DNA from: Chloroflexota bacterium
GTDB taxonomy: Bacteria > Chloroflexota > Anaerolineae > Anaerolineales > Villigracilaceae
Length of the DNA stretch: 62,962 nucleotides
Reading direction: 5' to 3'
Assembly: GCA_013152325.1 (NCBI GenBank)
Contig: JAADGN010000079.1
Span: forward strand, 551 to 63,512
Below, piece after piece: positions 16,731 to 25,243 of the stretch; position 1 is the first letter of the stretch; each line of letters opens with the position of its first letter. Below the pieces are notes generated by a model that was not told the origin of the DNA, ran no database searches, and saw only the letters and a program-made list of their open reading frames with translations. Both the position numbers and the translations under genes were made by a program.

Positions 16731-17636
16731 TCACGGAGTGGTGAGCAAAGCAGCGTTATCGAGCCATTTGAAAATCACCGGAACGATGTCGGGCGGTGCG
16801 GTGGCTTCTTCGAGGAACCTTGTGCCGTGGATGTCGCCTGGGTAGATGAACGACATGTAGTGTTCTCCCGTTGCACCCTCGCAGGTGTCGGCTGAGAGGG
16901 TATCGCCTTTGGCCGCGATGCACCAAGCCGGAATGCCTTTCTCGTCGATGGCCTTGACCGCCTCGGCGTAGGGTTCTCCAAGGTAATTGCCGGGGGAGAA
17001 GGACAGCGCTCCTTTGCATGCCTCGCCAAGTTCCCGGCAGCCAATTACCGCGCCATCCGCGCCGATGCTTGAGCCGATGATCCCGAACCGGGCGGGGTCG
17101 ATACCTTCCAAGTTCTTGGCGAATTGAACTGCGGCGATGGCATCCTCGTGGAGGTTGTCGGGCCCCGTTCCGCTTTCGCCGAAGCCGCGGAAGTCAAAGG
17201 TAAAGACAGCGAAGGAAATTCCTTCTGCCAGCGGTTTTACAAAGATACCTGTTTGCCGAACGGGCGCGGGCATTCCGCCTCCACTCCCGCCGCGATTTTG
17301 CAGCCACTGCACCATGCCGATATTCGTCCAGTCGGTCTGGTCGCCTCCGGCCCAGTGCATCAACACGATAAGCGGCGCGTCCGGGACGGATGCCGGGTAG
17401 TAGTAGCCGACCAGGTCAACGCCGTCCGACGTCTTGAATTCGAAGCGCTGCGGGTCGGGCGGCTGGGGATCAAAATCTGGCTCAGGGACCGCTGTTGGCG
17501 GCGCGGGCGCGGCGGCCTCTGTGACGGGGGCCGGGGTTTCTGGCGGGGCTGGTTCTGTGGTTGCCCCTCCGCCGCAGGCTGTCAGCAGCAGTGCACCCAT
17601 CAGCAGGGTGCAATACAGGAAGGATTTTGTTTTCAT
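16731..17636 (-). CDS. Alpha/beta hydrolase lipoprotein
   Basis: A 301-residue lipoprotein. The signal peptide ends in the lipobox LLTAC, followed by a Pro/Thr/Ala-rich spacer to about residue 60. The hydrolase domain has LIVLMHWAGGDQ, VFTFDFRGFGESG, the nucleophile elbow FGIIGSSIGADGA and a His near the end in YPGDIHGTRF, as in the dienelactone hydrolase-like family. It is probably anchored on the outer face of the membrane and cleaves an ester or peptide. A strong AGGAGG precedes the ATG. It has eight Cys besides the lipid Cys region or fewer; disulfides are possible because of its export. Substrate unknown. Confidence 0.85.
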   Translation of the reverse strand: MKTKSFLYCTLLMGALLLTACGGGATTEPAPPETPAPVTEAAAPAPPTAVPEPDFDPQPPDPQRFEFKTSDGVDLVGYYYPASVPDAPLIVLMHWAGGDQTDWTNIGMVQWLQNRGGSGGGMPAPVRQTGIFVKPLAEGISFAVFTFDFRGFGESGTGPDNLHEDAIAAVQFAKNLEGIDPARFGIIGSSIGADGAVIGCRELGEACKGALSFSPGNYLGEPYAEAVKAIDEKGIPAWCIAAKGDTLSADTCEGATGEHYMSFIYPGDIHGTRFLEEATAPPDIVPVIFKWLDNAALLTTP

Positions 17637-17667
17637 TTTTGCCTCCTTGTGTTGAGGTTGAAATGAG

Positions 17668-18153
17668 TTACAGTTTGTAGCCGATTTGGCGCAGGAAGTT
17701 CGTTCGCCAGGCGATATCCTCTTTGCCTTCCACGCCTTTGGGCGCGAAGCCGTCTACCACACCCAGAATGCCGCGTCCCTGCTCGGTCTCGGCCACGATG
17801 ACCTCGGTCGGGTTGGCGGTAGCGCAATAGATGCGGCAGACTTCCGGGACCATCTTGATTGCGTTCAGCACGTTGATGGGGAAGAAGCCCTCTCCCAGGA
17901 AGAGGATGAACGAATGCCCGGCGCCGATGGCCCGTGCGTTCTGTTTGGCGAGGTTGATCATCACCTCGTCCGTGCCCGTCCAGCGGACAAGGCATTTGGC
18001 GGAAGCCTCGTTAAAGGCCAGCCCAAATTTGATCCCCGGCACAGCGCCAACCAGGGCCTCGTGAATGTCTTCGACGGTCTTGATGAAATGTGATTGGCCG
18101 AGGATGAAGTTGATCGCTTCCGGTTTTTCGATCTTGACAGTGGTGAGCTGCAT
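17668..18153 (-). CDS. Adenosine-specific kinase (DUF355 family)
   Basis: A 161-residue protein of the Adenosine_kin family, first described from hyperthermophilic archaea. Recognisable parts are IKFGLAFNEASAKCLVRWTG, GAGHSFILFLGEGFFPINV and VCRIYCATANPTEVIVAETE. Members are reported to phosphorylate adenosine or bind AMP. The length matches the family. The ATG at 18153 has AAGGAGG at ideal spacing; the longer frame upstream is not protein-like. It is divergent from the phosphoesterase gene and precedes the hydrolase lipoprotein by 31 bases. Confidence 0.88.
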   Translation of the reverse strand: MQLTTVKIEKPEAINFILGQSHFIKTVEDIHEALVGAVPGIKFGLAFNEASAKCLVRWTGTDEVMINLAKQNARAIGAGHSFILFLGEGFFPINVLNAIKMVPEVCRIYCATANPTEVIVAETEQGRGILGVVDGFAPKGVEGKEDIAWRTNFLRQIGYKL

Positions 18154-18247
18154 GAATAGAACCTCCTTCATTGTGGTTTCGCTAAACTTATGATACAACA
18201 AGTTCGAATAGAGGCAAATACCTTCTTGTCGCAATCAGGAGCTTCTC

Positions 18248-19276
18248 ATGCGCCGTTTTGCCCCGATAGCGTTATTGCTGTTCTTTCTGTCGGCCTGCGC
18301 ACCGTTTGCCGCACCTCCTGCACCGCCGACGGCGACGCCCTCGCCTGTCTTGACGGCGACTCCAACGCCCTTTCAGCCCGAGCCGCCGACGCCGCGTCCG
18401 CCCGTTGTGGCGACCTCCGCGCCGCTGTTCGTCCCAACGTTAACTGCGACGCCGCAGGCAAACGTGCCGGATTTTGAGCACATTGTCGTTATCGTTTTCG
18501 AGAACAAGGAATTTGGCACTGTGATCGGCAGTCCGATGATGCCTGTTTTCAACCAGTTGGCGGGGGATTACACATTGCTCACCCAGCATTACGCGGTCAC
18601 GCATCCCAGCTTGCCCAATTACCTGGCAATGATGGGCGGCGATACGTTTGAGGTCACCTACGATTGCGAGGACTGCTTTGTGGACGCGCCCAGTTTGCCT
18701 GATCTGATTGAAGCCAGCGGGCGGACGTGGAAGACGTACCAGGAAGACATGCCCAGTCCCTGCTTCGTGGGCAGTTGGGGGAATTACGTGCAGAAGCACA
18801 ACCCGTTCATCTACTTCGATCCGATCCGGTTGGATGCGGCGCGTTGTGAGCGCAGCATTGTCCCGATCACGCAGCTTGACGCGGACATCGCGGCGGGTAC
18901 GCTGCCGAACTTCATTTTCATCACGCCCAACAATTGCAACAACGCCCACGATTGTTCGCTGCTGATCGCGGACAACTGGCTTGGCGCGTGGCTGAATCGC
19001 CTTATCCCCGCGCTGGATGCGGAGGGCAGTAATTACCTGATCGTCCTGACGTGGGACGAGGGCCAGGGCAAGCATTCTTGCTGTGGTTTGCTCGCCGAAG
19101 CGGGCGGGCGCATCCCGACCGTGCTGGTTTCGCCGCTGGTCAAGAATGGCTTTGAGGACGCGACGCAGTACACTCACTATTCGCTGCTAAAAACGATCGC
19201 CGGGGCCTGGGGGTTGCCTTATCTCGGCTACGCGGCGGATGATATCAATCCCATGATTCTTGCGCCGTGGAAATGA
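18248..19276 (+). CDS. Phosphoesterase-family lipoprotein
   Basis: A 342-residue exported protein. The signal peptide ends in the lipobox FLSAC and is followed by a Pro/Thr-rich spacer to about residue 70. The rest matches the phosphoesterase (PF04185) family that includes acid phosphatases and phospholipase C: HIVVIVFENKEFGTVIG near residue 80, HYAVTHPSLPNYLAMMGGDT near 125, and VLTWDEGQGKHSC with PTVLVSPLVKNG near the end. It probably removes phosphate or a polar head group outside the cell. Several Cys residues (YDCEDCF, NNCNNAHDC, HSCC) suggest disulfides. AGGAG lies before the ATG. Confidence 0.88.
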   Translation: MRRFAPIALLLFFLSACAPFAAPPAPPTATPSPVLTATPTPFQPEPPTPRPPVVATSAPLFVPTLTATPQANVPDFEHIVVIVFENKEFGTVIGSPMMPVFNQLAGDYTLLTQHYAVTHPSLPNYLAMMGGDTFEVTYDCEDCFVDAPSLPDLIEASGRTWKTYQEDMPSPCFVGSWGNYVQKHNPFIYFDPIRLDAARCERSIVPITQLDADIAAGTLPNFIFITPNNCNNAHDCSLLIADNWLGAWLNRLIPALDAEGSNYLIVLTWDEGQGKHSCCGLLAEAGGRIPTVLVSPLVKNGFEDATQYTHYSLLKTIAGAWGLPYLGYAADDINPMILAPWK

Positions 19277-19340
19277 ACAGGGATCGGTGGGCGGCAATCG
19301 GTTGTCCATGTTTTTTGCCATCGATTCCCACCTCTCGTTG

Positions 19341-19598
19341 TCAGGGGGTCTTTTTACGGACGAATACAGCCAGCGCGACCAGCGCGGCCAGAATGGTCAA
19401 CGCGATGCGTTCCACTATCGTATCCAATACTTGTGGGTGGTCTTGCAGGTAGAGCATTGTGATCACGCCAAAGCAGATGGCAATAATGGCCGACGCCCTC
19501 TGCCCCAGGCCGCTTTGGCGGCAAAGGACGCTATACACCAGGGCAACTCCGGCGGCGCTCAACGTCAGGGTGGTGAGATAGGCTGTATCCACAATCAT
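19341..19598 (-). CDS. Small membrane protein of unknown function
   Basis: An 85-residue protein with three probable membrane helices: residues 7-25, 35-52 (ASAIIAICFGVITMLYL) and 62-80 (RIALTILAALVALAVFV), ending in RKKTP. It starts six bases after the rsmD stop and is probably co-translated with it. No family is recognised. It is convergent with the phosphoesterase gene, and no clear terminator is seen in the 64-base gap. Confidence 0.65.
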   Translation of the reverse strand: MIVDTAYLTTLTLSAAGVALVYSVLCRQSGLGQRASAIIAICFGVITMLYLQDHPQVLDTIVERIALTILAALVALAVFVRKKTP

Positions 19599-19604
19599 TT
19601 TCTC

Positions 19605-20153
19605 TCATTTTTTCTCATAGAAGACCAAAAGCGTGCTGCCGTATTTGCGCTCGTCAAATTTGTCCAGAACTTGCAGTGACAGTTCCTGGTATTCGCGCGG
19701 GTGGATTTGTACGATCACCCAACTGTCTTCGCTGAGCCAGCCCGGGTTTGCATCCAGCGCCAACAGCGCGCGCGCCCACATTTCTTTGTACTGCGGCGGC
19801 GCGATGTAGACGTAGTCGAAGGCGCGGTCAGGGGGCGCGTCCAGGAGGGCGAAGGCGTCGCCGCGGCGGATTTCGGCCTGCTCGACCAGTTTGCAGCGCG
19901 CCAAGTTCTCGCGGATGACATTCACTGCTGCGCGGCTGCGTTCGCTGAAGCGGACAAAGGACGCCCCGCGGCTGAGAGCCTCGATGCCCACCGCGCCCGT
20001 CCCGCCGAACAGATCCCACCAGGCGGAATCGACTACGTCCTGGGCCAGGATGTTGAAGAGGTTCTCTTTGACGCGGTCGGTGATCGGGCGGGTGCCGTCG
20101 CCGGGAACGGACTTGAGTTTGCGGCCTTTGGCTGTGCCGGAAATGACCCGCAT
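19605..20153 (-). CDS. rsmD: 16S rRNA (guanine-N2)-methyltransferase RsmD
   Basis: A 182-residue SAM-dependent methyltransferase that modifies G966 of 16S rRNA. It starts MRVISGTAKGRKLKSVPG, with TRPITDRVKENLFNIL and the SAM motif DLFGGTGAVGIEALSRGA. The family's usual DPPY catalytic motif reads YIAPPQY here, with Ala in place of Asp. The start at 20153 is set one base after the upstream stop (TGA-A-ATG); the longer frame is a shadow of the upstream gene. Length is normal for RsmD. Confidence 0.9.
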   Translation of the reverse strand: MRVISGTAKGRKLKSVPGDGTRPITDRVKENLFNILAQDVVDSAWWDLFGGTGAVGIEALSRGASFVRFSERSRAAVNVIRENLARCKLVEQAEIRRGDAFALLDAPPDRAFDYVYIAPPQYKEMWARALLALDANPGWLSEDSWVIVQIHPREYQELSLQVLDKFDERKYGSTLLVFYEKK

Positions 20154-20154
20154 T

Positions 20155-21141
20155 TCAATCCCCGTATTGCTGGTGGAGAGTGCGGATGTTGCCGTATGGC
20201 GCGACGATGGGCACGACGCACCCTGTGCCGAGTATGAAGCGTCTGCCGCCGGTTTGTGAGAGGGCGTCTTGGGCCTCAGCACGGATATCTTCCGGCGAAC
20301 CGAGGACCATCGTCTGCCGGCTTAGCCCGCCACAGAGCACCTTGTCCGTCTGGCGGGCGGCTTCAGCGAGCGAGGGGGGAGTCTCCCGGTCGTGCCAGTT
20401 GACGATTTGGACGGGGAAATGGGAAACGAGTTCAAAATAGACCTCGCTTCCGTGCAGGTGCAGCAGATTGCACCATAAGTCCTGCGCGGGCTCCAGCACG
20501 GTCTGGTCGCTGGACAGGCCGAAGGTCTGGTACTCCTGGAGGGAGAGCAGGGCGGCCTGGGCGTGCTGCACGGCGTAGAAAAGGCCGTCAATGCCGATTT
20601 CCCGATCTTCGAGCATGGCCTCGATGAAGCGGCGCGTGGTCGCGGCGATGGTCTCCAGTCCCTTCTGCACGGCTTCCGGGTGTTTGCGGATATGAGCGAG
20701 GAGTCTCTCGCCACCGGCCAGATTTTTGGCCTGGGCCAGCGGACTGAAAATGGTCTGGATGATGGGCGTTTCGGGGCCGAGTTCGGCGCGGATTAAACGC
20801 AGGCAGGCCAGTTGTCCCGCGAGATGCGGGGACGAGGGGGCGAGGGCGGGCAGGCGTTCCCAATCCTGAGGCTGTTGAACGATCCGCTTCGTGTAGCGAC
20901 GCGTCCCTTCGGGATTTCCTTGCCATTCGTCGTCTATGCCCCAGTCCTTCAGACAAAAGGACGAGGCCGGGGTGACTTTGACCAGGTCGAAATCATGGAT
21001 GCGCTGAAAATGGATCGTTGCCGCGGCCAGGCCCTCGGGCGTCTGGTCGTCGACGGGGAAGTGCCGCCACAGGGCGATGGGGGGGCGGTCAGGCTTTTCG
21101 CCTTTGAGCGTGGCTTGTAATCGTTCGCGGTGTGTGAGCAT
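20155..21141 (-). CDS. Uroporphyrinogen decarboxylase-like protein
   Basis: A 328-residue URO-D superfamily protein, starting MLTHRERLQATLKGEKPDRP and containing PIALWRHFPVDDQ, GIDGLFYAVQHAQ and GTGCVVPIVAPYGN. Members include haem-pathway HemE and corrinoid-dependent methyltransferases (MtaA/CmuA type). The HemE N-terminal motif with two conserved Arg is not evident, so a methyltransferase-like role is as likely as haem synthesis. It starts five bases after the glycosyltransferase stop. The long frame upstream of 21141 is a shadow. Confidence 0.8.
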   Translation of the reverse strand: MLTHRERLQATLKGEKPDRPPIALWRHFPVDDQTPEGLAAATIHFQRIHDFDLVKVTPASSFCLKDWGIDDEWQGNPEGTRRYTKRIVQQPQDWERLPALAPSSPHLAGQLACLRLIRAELGPETPIIQTIFSPLAQAKNLAGGERLLAHIRKHPEAVQKGLETIAATTRRFIEAMLEDREIGIDGLFYAVQHAQAALLSLQEYQTFGLSSDQTVLEPAQDLWCNLLHLHGSEVYFELVSHFPVQIVNWHDRETPPSLAEAARQTDKVLCGGLSRQTMVLGSPEDIRAEAQDALSQTGGRRFILGTGCVVPIVAPYGNIRTLHQQYGD

Positions 21142-21146
21142 GTTAA

Positions 21147-22724
21147 TTATTCTACCTGTTTGATGACACAGAATGTGGCCCCGGCTCGCCCGACGCTGAT
21201 GACGATGGGGGCTTTGCGCTCGATGCGTAAGTCTTCGTTGGAGCGGGAGGCGACGAGTACGTAGTCGCCGGAGGTGATGTTTTTGGCATAAGCGCGAAAG
21301 TCTTGAACATTGATCCCGTCTGCGGCGTAATACGCGGCGTTGGCGGCTTCCCGGTAGACGACCAGGGTGGCGTTTGGCGGGGCTTGCTGGTTGAACTGTT
21401 CCACGGCTTCCTTGTAGCAGGTCAGCCAGTAGTCGGTCTCGAAGGTGCGGAAGGCGCCGCTTGTCCCGCCGACGAAGGTGTTGTAATAAGTATACTCGTA
21501 AGGGTGGAGTTGGATGCCGGCCAAGACGCCCGGCAGGACCAGAGCCGTCAGGATGAGGATCCGCAGCCAGTTGGCCCGTATCCATGAAAAGCCCGCCTCG
21601 AAGGCGAAACCGGTGACAATGAAGACCGGCGGCAGGATGAACAGGAAATGCCGGAAGCCATCGTACATGGGCGGGCGTTTGATGAGCACATAAAGTACGA
21701 GAATGGCAAACCAAGCCAAGACCAATCCCAGCGTTTGCCATTCGAGACGCTTTTTTAAAAATCTCACGAAAGCGACGCCCAGGCCAATGACAAAGAGAAA
21801 CCAGACCGGTTCTGTCAGGGTGATGCCCATCAACAGCGGGAGATATCTGCGGGGCAGTTCGTAGGCCCGGTAGGTTTGGCCCAGGAAGAGCACCTTGAGG
21901 CTGGTGGGATTGTTGGACATGAGCGTGAGCACTTCGATGAAGCGTGCGATGGGCGCATCCCACATGTAGGGCCAGGTGAGATAGGTGGTCAATGCCGCGA
22001 TCAGGGCGGCGGGGACGAACCAGAGCAGTATCTTTGGTTTGCGTTTGAACAAAGCGTAGACGAAAAGCAGGACGCCGGTCAGCGGGCCGATGACGCGCAG
22101 GTTGGTCGCCAGCCCCATCAGAACCCCGGGCAGGATGACCTGGCGCAATTGTGCCGACCTGGTGGCCGTTCCGGCGCTCAGGTTGTCGACCATGCGGAAT
22201 CCAAAGTACATTGCGGCGAGGAAAACGGTCGTGAAAGGCGGGTCTTTGGGGTTGATGAAGGCGTGTCCCCACAGGAGCGGTTGCGACGAAAACAGGAGCG
22301 CGGCCGCGAAGGCGCCCCAGGGTTTTATCCAGCGCAAACTTAATTTGTATAAAAAGAATACCCCGATCAGAAAGGTGATGAAATTCATCAGGTGCCACAG
22401 GGCGGCTTTGTCCATGCCGGTCACTGCCTGCATGAGATAGACCGGGCCGCGCGCAAGAAGCAGGTAAGCCGGCCCGCGATTCCTGTGATCGCCGGCGCTG
22501 GGGCCGTAGGCGCGCTCGATATCAAAATCCCCGCTCAATCTCTCCGGAATGGAGTACGCGTAACCGATCGCATCGGCGTAGCCGTAGTAAAGCGGCTCAT
22601 CCCAGGTCAGCCCGTAGTCTTGAAAGGTCAGGCATCCAATGACGAGATTTGCCAGCAGGAGGAGGATGAGTGGGATGTTTTTGTGTTGGATACTTTTTGG
22701 GGTGGAATGCTCAGAAAGACTCAT
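21147..22724 (-). CDS. GT39-like membrane glycosyltransferase
   Basis: A 525-residue polytopic membrane protein with about ten helices. The N-terminal periplasmic loop has GLTWDEPLYYGYA, matching the acidic motif of the PMT/ArnT family, which transfers sugars from polyprenyl phosphate. A second loop motif is HAFINPKDPPFTTVFLAA. The C-terminal soluble part (residues 430-525) ends in a small beta domain. It heads the group with the URO-D-like gene and rsmD. Acceptor (lipid, protein or glycan) is unknown. Confidence 0.83.
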   Translation of the reverse strand: MSLSEHSTPKSIQHKNIPLILLLLANLVIGCLTFQDYGLTWDEPLYYGYADAIGYAYSIPERLSGDFDIERAYGPSAGDHRNRGPAYLLLARGPVYLMQAVTGMDKAALWHLMNFITFLIGVFFLYKLSLRWIKPWGAFAAALLFSSQPLLWGHAFINPKDPPFTTVFLAAMYFGFRMVDNLSAGTATRSAQLRQVILPGVLMGLATNLRVIGPLTGVLLFVYALFKRKPKILLWFVPAALIAALTTYLTWPYMWDAPIARFIEVLTLMSNNPTSLKVLFLGQTYRAYELPRRYLPLLMGITLTEPVWFLFVIGLGVAFVRFLKKRLEWQTLGLVLAWFAILVLYVLIKRPPMYDGFRHFLFILPPVFIVTGFAFEAGFSWIRANWLRILILTALVLPGVLAGIQLHPYEYTYYNTFVGGTSGAFRTFETDYWLTCYKEAVEQFNQQAPPNATLVVYREAANAAYYAADGINVQDFRAYAKNITSGDYVLVASRSNEDLRIERKAPIVISVGRAGATFCVIKQVE

Positions 22725-22737
22725 GGTGTTGCCCGAA

Positions 22738-22767
22738 CAAAAAATGTGGCGGGATGGCTGTCCCGCC
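22738..22767 (-). terminator. Intrinsic terminator after the thioesterase gene
   Basis: On the minus strand GGCGGGA, a six-base loop and TCCCGCC form a stem, followed by ACA and a run of six T. It ends the thioesterase transcript and separates it from the GT39 gene. Confidence 0.8.
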
Positions 22768-22803
22768 CTGCATGTGAGCTGAATTATATCCGCGTTTGGC
22801 CGG

Positions 22804-23277
22804 TTATTTTTGCGCCAGACGCCGCTCCTGCCGTTCTTTGGCCTGTTCTACGCGCCTTTTCTCTGCCGGGTTTTCAGCCAGCAGCGGCGGCACGTGGACG
22901 GGTTTACCGTCATCGTCCAGCGCCACGTAGACCAGGTAGGCTGTGTTGGTATGCGTCCGCTCGCCGGTGATCGGATTTTCGGCGACGACCTGCACTTCGA
23001 CTTCCATGGACGTGTGTCCGGCGTATGTGACTTCGGCGGTCAGGATGATCAAATCGCCGATGCGGATCGGCTGGCGGAAGACCATCTGGTCGATCGCCAC
23101 AGTGACGACGCGGCGCTGTGCATGGCGCATGCAGGCCAACGCCCCAGCCTCGTCGACCAGTTTCATGATCCAGCCGCCGTGCACATTGCCCAGGTTGTTG
23201 GCTTGCCCCGGCTGCATCAACTGGGCAATGGAAATGCGCGAGGCGCGCATGGGTTTTGGTGGGAGTTTGGATGACAT
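22804..23277 (-). CDS. Acyl-CoA thioesterase (hotdog fold)
   Basis: A 157-residue hotdog-fold thioesterase of the YciA/BACH type. Signature regions are NNLGNVHGGWIMKLVDEAGA (helix with catalytic Asp) and VVTVAIDQMVFRQPIRIGD. It hydrolyses acyl-CoA in the cytoplasm. The C-terminus is a charged helix (RRVEQAKERQERRL). The ATG at 23277 has AAGGA seven bases upstream; an in-frame TTG at 23304 is less likely. Confidence 0.88.
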   Translation of the reverse strand: MSSKLPPKPMRASRISIAQLMQPGQANNLGNVHGGWIMKLVDEAGALACMRHAQRRVVTVAIDQMVFRQPIRIGDLIILTAEVTYAGHTSMEVEVQVVAENPITGERTHTNTAYLVYVALDDDGKPVHVPPLLAENPAEKRRVEQAKERQERRLAQK

Positions 23278-23300
23278 TGTCAATCCTTGTGATTTGTTGG

Positions 23301-23681
23301 TCAATCCAGGTCTTCGCGGAATTCGCCTGAGTCCCTTGTGTGCAGTCTCTCCGGCTCATCGAGCAGGACGTCGATCGTGTCGTGGTACAGTTCCCGCATC
23401 ATGGGGGCGAGCGGGACAGTCGCTGGGGGGTAGACGCGGCCCGGCGGCGCGGACGGCGGTCTGAGCCGCGGTTTGGGCGGCTCCACGACGCGTTTGCGCA
23501 GGATGCGCGGCTCGTCGCTCAGATCGCCAACATAGTGGCCCAGCACGGAATAAACTTCTCGTTTGGGGGTCACCCAGCCGATCCATTCGCCCAGACGGTT
23601 GTACAGGTATGGGTAGACCAGAAAGGCTTCTGCGTCGCCTTTGGTGGTGTAGACGGGGATGATCGAGTGGATGTTTGTCAT
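23301..23681 (-). CDS. Small protein, possible 4-fold beta flower domain
   Basis: A 126-residue protein. Residues 1-60 (IHSIIPVYTTKGDAEAFLVY, then YLYNRLGEWIGWVTPKREVYS) resemble small beta-rich domains annotated as 4-fold beta flower. Residues 65-95 are Pro/Arg-rich and the tail is acidic. No signal peptide or catalytic motif is seen. It ends just before the thioesterase gene and is probably co-transcribed. Function unknown; the domain call is from memory of the family pattern. Confidence 0.6.
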   Translation of the reverse strand: MTNIHSIIPVYTTKGDAEAFLVYPYLYNRLGEWIGWVTPKREVYSVLGHYVGDLSDEPRILRKRVVEPPKPRLRPPSAPPGRVYPPATVPLAPMMRELYHDTIDVLLDEPERLHTRDSGEFREDLD

Positions 23682-23766
23682 GTCCCTATTATAGGGGATT
23701 GTTGTTTTTTGTGTGTTTCAATGCGATGCCAAATGTAAACGTTTGCAATGTCGCCAGCTGGCGTTT

Positions 23767-24261
23767 TTATACCTTCGCGGCATCTTCGCTTGGGCGGTTT
23801 GGCGTATCGACATCATTGTATGTCCAGTAACGGTTGACAAAGAAATTCCACAACATGACAACCCCCACGGCTGTTGCCAGCGCCAGATTGTGTCCCAGAA
23901 ATGTCGGCGAAAGCGACAGGGGCAGGGCGAGCGCGCCCAATGTTGGAATCAGCAGCGCTTCTATGCCGGCGAAAATCGGCGTGCGTATGGCCAGTCCGCT
24001 CAGGCTGACCAGTGAAAATTGTCCCAGCTTTTGAACGACGGGTTTTGTGCGCGAATCGCGGTATGTCCAGAAGTGGTGCCAGATGAAGTTGCTGGTCACT
24101 GCGGCTGTGAAGGAAATGATGCTGGCGATCACGGCGTTCATCTGGAAGATGCTGACCAACAGGTTGAAAGAGCCGAAGTCGATCACCGCGCCGATAGTGC
24201 CCACGACCGCAAAGCGCAAAAAGCGGATCCGCTCCCGGCGGTTTGTCAGGATGCTGTCCAC
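23767..24261 (-). CDS. GtrA-like membrane protein
   Basis: A 164-residue GtrA/DPMS-type flippase-like protein with four helices. Signature parts are FLRFAVVGTIGAVIDFGSFN, FTAAVTSNFIWHHFWTYRDS and the ending WNFFVNRYWTYND. Members help move lipid-linked sugars across the membrane. I set the start at the GTG at 24261, one base after the stop of the sugar-nucleotide enzyme (TAG-C-GTG), so coupled translation is likely; the longer frame is a shadow. Its place next to the sugar-nucleotide gene supports a role in surface glycan synthesis. Confidence 0.85.
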   Translation of the reverse strand: MDSILTNRRERIRFLRFAVVGTIGAVIDFGSFNLLVSIFQMNAVIASIISFTAAVTSNFIWHHFWTYRDSRTKPVVQKLGQFSLVSLSGLAIRTPIFAGIEALLIPTLGALALPLSLSPTFLGHNLALATAVGVVMLWNFFVNRYWTYNDVDTPNRPSEDAAKV

Positions 24262-24262
24262 G

Positions 24263-25219
24263 CTAGAGCCCCAATTTTTCCTTGAAATAAGGAATGGTGC
24301 GCTTAATGCCCTCGTCCAGGTCGACCTTGGGCTCCCACCCCAGGATTGTCTTGGCGCGGGTGATGTCGGGCTGACGGCGCTGCGGGTCGCGTGCGGATCG
24401 TTCGTCTGCCAGGAAAGTCTCGCCGGCCTGGTTGCCGGTGATGCGGTTGATGGCCTGGGCAAATTCCAAAATGGTCATTTCGAGCGCATTGCCGATGTTG
24501 ACGGGCAGGTGTTCGTCGGAGTAGAGCAGGCGTACGATGCCGTCGATCAGGTCGTCCACGTAGCAGAAGGAGCGCGTCTGGTCGCCGCGGCCATAAATGG
24601 TCAGCGGCTGGCCGAGCAGAGCCTGCTTGAGGAAGTTGGGCAGGGCGCGGCCATCTTCCAGGTCCATGCGCGGGCCGTACGTGTTGAAGATGCGCACGAT
24701 GCGTGTGTCGATGTTGTGATAGCGGTGATAGGCCATCGTTAGCGCTTCGGCAAAGCGTTTGGCTTCGTCATAAACGGCGCGCGTTCCGATCGTGTCTACG
24801 TTGCCGGGATAATCTTCCGTTTGGGGGTGAACCGTGGGGTCGCCATAAATCTCGCTGGTAGACGCCAGCAGGAATTTGGCGCCATGAGCCTTGGCGACGC
24901 CCAGCGTATTGTGTGTGCCGAGCGCCCCGGCCTTCATGGTTTGGATGGGGAGGTTGAAGTAGCCGTAAGGCGATTTGGGGTTGGGGCTGGCCGGCGACGC
25001 GAAATGCATTACAGCATCGACTTTGGCGGGGACGAAAATGTAATTCGAAACATCGTGCCGGTAAAAGGTGAACCTTTCGTTTCCGGCCAGGTGGGCGATG
25101 TTGTCGGGGCTGCCGGTGATGAAATTGTCCATGCCGACGACGGTATGGCCTTCAGCCAACAAGCGGTCGCAAAGATGCGAGCCAAGAAAACCGGCCGCGC
25201 CGGTGACGAGAATACGCAT
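24263..25219 (-). CDS. UDP-glucuronate decarboxylase-like SDR enzyme
   Basis: A 318-residue extended short-chain dehydrogenase. The NAD motif is [19 protein letters not shown]. The active site has [12 protein letters not shown] and [11 protein letters not shown] (Tyr-x3-Lys). Internal features [11 protein letters not shown] and [20 protein letters not shown] match UDP-xylose synthase, which makes UDP-xylose from UDP-glucuronate. The common alternative is a dTDP- or UDP-sugar 4,6-dehydratase. It is followed directly by the GtrA-like gene, suggesting supply of a sugar to a surface polymer. Confidence 0.88.
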   Translation of the reverse strand: MRILVTGAAGFLGSHLCDRLLAEGHTVVGMDNFITGSPDNIAHLAGNERFTFYRHDVSNYIFVPAKVDAVMHFASPASPNPKSPYGYFNLPIQTMKAGALGTHNTLGVAKAHGAKFLLASTSEIYGDPTVHPQTEDYPGNVDTIGTRAVYDEAKRFAEALTMAYHRYHNIDTRIVRIFNTYGPRMDLEDGRALPNFLKQALLGQPLTIYGRGDQTRSFCYVDDLIDGIVRLLYSDEHLPVNIGNALEMTILEFAQAINRITGNQAGETFLADERSARDPQRRQPDITRAKTILGWEPKVDLDEGIKRTIPYFKEKLGL

Positions 25220-25243
25220 GAAATTATCCTTTTTTATAAAGTG

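Noticed and set aside
21142-22398. N-terminal extension of the URO-D-like protein
   Set aside because: The extra 419 codons are an out-of-frame reading of the GT39 gene.
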